From positions 1-64,000 of the forward strand of contig JAYRYZ010000005.1 of the NCBI GenBank assembly GCA_041916775.1: a stretch of DNA of 64,000 bases. Direction: 5' to 3'. Position numbers and translations under genes: made by a program. This stretch comes from UBA2357 sp041916775 (lineage in GTDB: Bacteria; Pseudomonadota; Gammaproteobacteria; Burkholderiales; Rhodocyclaceae). Shown piece after piece: positions 62,232 through 64,000 of this stretch (position 1 is its first letter; each line of letters begins with the position of its first letter). Under the pieces are notes generated by a model that searched no databases, was not told where the DNA came from, and worked only from the letters and a program-made list of their open reading frames with translations.

Positions 62232-63653
62232 TCAGAGCAGCTTGCCGGGATTCATCAGGCCGAGCGGATCGAGCGCGCGCTTGACGGCGCGCATCATCTC
62301 CATCTCGACGGGTGACTTGTAGCGCAGGATCTCTTCGCGCTTGAGTTGGCCAAGGCCGTGCTCGGCCGAAATCGAGCCACCCAGGCTGGCCACCAGATCA
62401 TGCACGATGCGATTGACTTCGCCGCTCTGCGCGATGAAGGCTTCGTTGTCCTGCGCCGCAGGCTTGGAGAGGTTGTAGTGCAGGTTGCCGTCGCCGATAT
62501 GGCCGAACGCGACGACGCGCACATCCGGCCAGCGCGCCTGCAACCGGCGCCCGGCCTCCTCGAGGAATGCGGGAATCCGGCTCAGCGGCACGGCGACGTC
62601 GTGCTTGATGCTGAAGCCTTCGCGCTTCTGCGCCTCGGAGATGTTCTCGCGCAGCGCCCACAGGGCTTGCGCCTGCGCGACACTCGCCGCCACCACGCCA
62701 TCGAGCGCGACGCCATGCCCCAGCGCATCTTCCAGAGCAGCCTGCAACAGCGGCATGAGCTCGGCATCCGCGCCAGCATCCGTGAGTTCGACGAGCACGA
62801 ACCACGGAGCAGAAGCCCCAAGCGCAGGCGGACGCGCTCCGGGAATGTGTTGCACGACCAGCCCGAGCGCCACCGCCGAGACGATCTCGAACGCGGTGAG
62901 CCGCTCGCCGCAGCGCTGCTGCAACACCTCCCTGAGCGCGAGCGCGGCATCTGGCGTGGGCACCGCGAGCCAGGCGGTGGCCTGTGCGCGTGGCCGCGGG
63001 TGAAGCTTCAGCACCGCCGCGGTGATGAAGCCCAGCGTGCCCTCCGCACCGATGAAGAGCTGCTTCAGGTCGTAGCCGGTGTTGTCCTTGCGCAGGCCGC
63101 GCAAACCGTCCCAGACGCGCCCGTCGGCGAGCACCACCTCCACGCCCAGGACCTGCTCGCGCGTGTTGCCGTAGCGCAGCACCTGCACGCCGCCCGCGTT
63201 CGTCGACAGGTTGCCGCCGATCTGGCAGCTGCCTTCGGAGGCGAGCGAGACGGGAAACAGCCGGTCCGCGGCGAGTGCTGCAGCCTGAACCTCTGCGAGC
63301 GTAACGCCCGCCTCGACCACCATGGTGTTGTTCACCGGATCGACATTGCGCACCTGCCTGAGGCGCGACAGGTTGACCAACAAGGCCTGGCCGTCCGGCA
63401 GCGGCGTTGCCCCGCCACACAGCCCGGTGTTGCCACCTTGCGGAACCATCGCGATCCGCTGCTCCGAACAAAGTCTTGCGATGGCCGCCACCTCGGCCGT
63501 GCAAGCAGGAAAGACCACCGCAAGCGCACGCCCATGGTAACGGCCGCGCCAGTCGCTGAGCCAGGGTGCAGCGACGGCAGCATCCGCGATCACCCGCTCG
63601 GCGCCTGCGATGGCCGTGAGCCGGGCAAGGAACTCTGGCGCCGCGATGCTCAC
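62232..63653 (-). CDS. FAD-linked oxidase, D-2-hydroxyacid dehydrogenase (GlcD/D2HGDH-like)
   Basis: 473 residues: an FAD-binding PCMH domain (PQGGNTGLCGGATPL, GSCQIGGNLSTNAGGVQVLRYGNTRE) and a C-terminal catalytic domain with the metal/substrate motif AFGHIGDGNLHYN and SAEHGLGQLKREEI. The family oxidises D-2-hydroxyglutarate, D-lactate or glycolate. The best guess is a D-2-hydroxyglutarate or D-lactate dehydrogenase. The GTG start overlaps the stop of the patatin-like gene (GTGA), and the gene converges on marR. Confidence 0.88.
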   Translation of the reverse strand: MSIAAPEFLARLTAIAGAERVIADAAVAAPWLSDWRGRYHGRALAVVFPACTAEVAAIARLCSEQRIAMVPQGGNTGLCGGATPLPDGQALLVNLSRLRQVRNVDPVNNTMVVEAGVTLAEVQAAALAADRLFPVSLASEGSCQIGGNLSTNAGGVQVLRYGNTREQVLGVEVVLADGRVWDGLRGLRKDNTGYDLKQLFIGAEGTLGFITAAVLKLHPRPRAQATAWLAVPTPDAALALREVLQQRCGERLTAFEIVSAVALGLVVQHIPGARPPALGASAPWFVLVELTDAGADAELMPLLQAALEDALGHGVALDGVVAASVAQAQALWALRENISEAQKREGFSIKHDVAVPLSRIPAFLEEAGRRLQARWPDVRVVAFGHIGDGNLHYNLSKPAAQDNEAFIAQSGEVNRIVHDLVASLGGSISAEHGLGQLKREEILRYKSPVEMEMMRAVKRALDPLGLMNPGKLL

Positions 63654-64000
63654 CCCGCGCCCTCCAGCCCGAGTGCAAGCTGCAGACCCTGCAGCCGTTC
63701 GACAGCCGCGGCGCCTTCGGCGATCGCCTCCCCAGCGCGGTCGAACTCCATCATCGAGATCTGCGCGACGCGGGGCGAGATCAGGACATCGGCGGGCTCA
63801 CCGGCGAGACGGCTGCGCGCGATGCGCATCTGCATGATGTTGATGCTGGTCGTGATCACGTCGCCGACCGAGGGTAACTCGGCGTCCCTGCCCTCGCCAT
63901 CTGCATCCTCTGCTAGGCCGATTGCCCCGAGCAGCCGCTGATGCCAGCCGTTCTCCTGCACCGGCCGGGGTGGCCTGCGCAGCGCGCGCCCGACCATACC
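63650..64000 (-). CDS. Patatin-like phospholipase family protein, 3' part only
   Basis: The frame is open to the right edge, so only the C-terminal 116 or so residues are seen. The segment PSVGDVITTSINIMQMRIARSRLAGEPADVLISPRVAQISMMEFDRAGEAIAEG is typical of the C-terminus of NTE/RssA-type patatin-like proteins. The catalytic Ser-Asp residues would lie outside the window, except perhaps the aspartate. The stop overlaps the FAD oxidase start, which suggests an operon. Confidence 0.7.
   Translation of the reverse strand, partial: GMVGRALRRPPRPVQENGWHQRLLGAIGLAEDADGEGRDAELPSVGDVITTSINIMQMRIARSRLAGEPADVLISPRVAQISMMEFDRAGEAIAEGAAAVERLQGLQLALGLEGAG

Overview
The window is about 64 kb of GC-rich chromosome with dense, mostly operonic coding. 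Gene content points to a betaproteobacterium, most likely Rhodocyclales (Thauera/Azoarcus-like). The main reasons are the beta-type aceE-aceF-lpd operon with a lipoyl domain on Lpd, DUF2788 and DUF3579 proteins flanking arginine genes, indolepyruvate:ferredoxin oxidoreductase, an IPTL-CTERM surface protein, and a very large signalling repertoire. The genus is an inference. I saw no phage, insertion sequence or CRISPR array.

Layout. 1-6 kb: the 3' end of a 2Fe-2S flavin reductase, yajQ, ppnP, DUF2788 and a minus-strand argD-argF-argG operon facing a DUF3579 gene. 6-7.3 kb: an isolated IPTL-CTERM exported protein. 7.5-23.4 kb: a signalling island with a binding-protein-fused histidine kinase and its response regulator, two HD-GYP proteins, a PAS kinase, a hemerythrin kinase, a hemerythrin diguanylate cyclase, a 5TM-PAS-PAS-GGDEF-EAL protein and a free bacteriohemerythrin; dbpA and an H1-tailed hypothetical gene sit among them. 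23.4-29.6 kb: the folD-purE-purK-tsaC operon and iorAB. 29.7-36.3 kb: a CPA1 antiporter, a FixL/FixJ-like pair and a divergent orphan ABC binding protein. 36.5-42.9 kb: housekeeping pyruvate dehydrogenase operon aceE-aceF-lpd. 43-54.1 kb: ectoine/hydroxyectoine uptake and breakdown (TeaABC/UehABC-type TRAP transporter, eutA, eutB, the MocR regulator enuR, eutC, doeA, doeB) followed by a cystathionine gamma-synthase-family PLP gene. 54.4-60.1 kb: a second, divergent aceE2-aceF2 with an lpd2 almost identical to lpd1. 60.2-60.5 kb: a tRNA-Gly/tRNA-Cys operon with a consensus promoter and terminator. 60.5-64 kb: a PLP aminotransferase facing a MarR regulator, an FAD-linked oxidase and the 3' end of a patatin-like gene.

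The most interesting region is 43-60 kb. The usual ectoine genes end at doeB, which yields 2,4-diaminobutyrate (DABA). The genes that normally continue to aspartate (doeC/doeD or ssd/atf) are absent from the window. In their place are a gamma-synthase/lyase-fold PLP enzyme and a complete second 2-oxoacid dehydrogenase. A palindromic motif, ATTG-N2-CTAG-N2-CAAT, lies 85-101 bp upstream of dctP, dctQ, eutC and aceE2, which suggests that one regulator (EnuR) controls both the ectoine genes and the second dehydrogenase. My hypothesis is gamma-elimination of DABA to 2-oxobutyrate, followed by oxidation to propionyl-CoA by the second complex. This is inference and needs biochemical testing.
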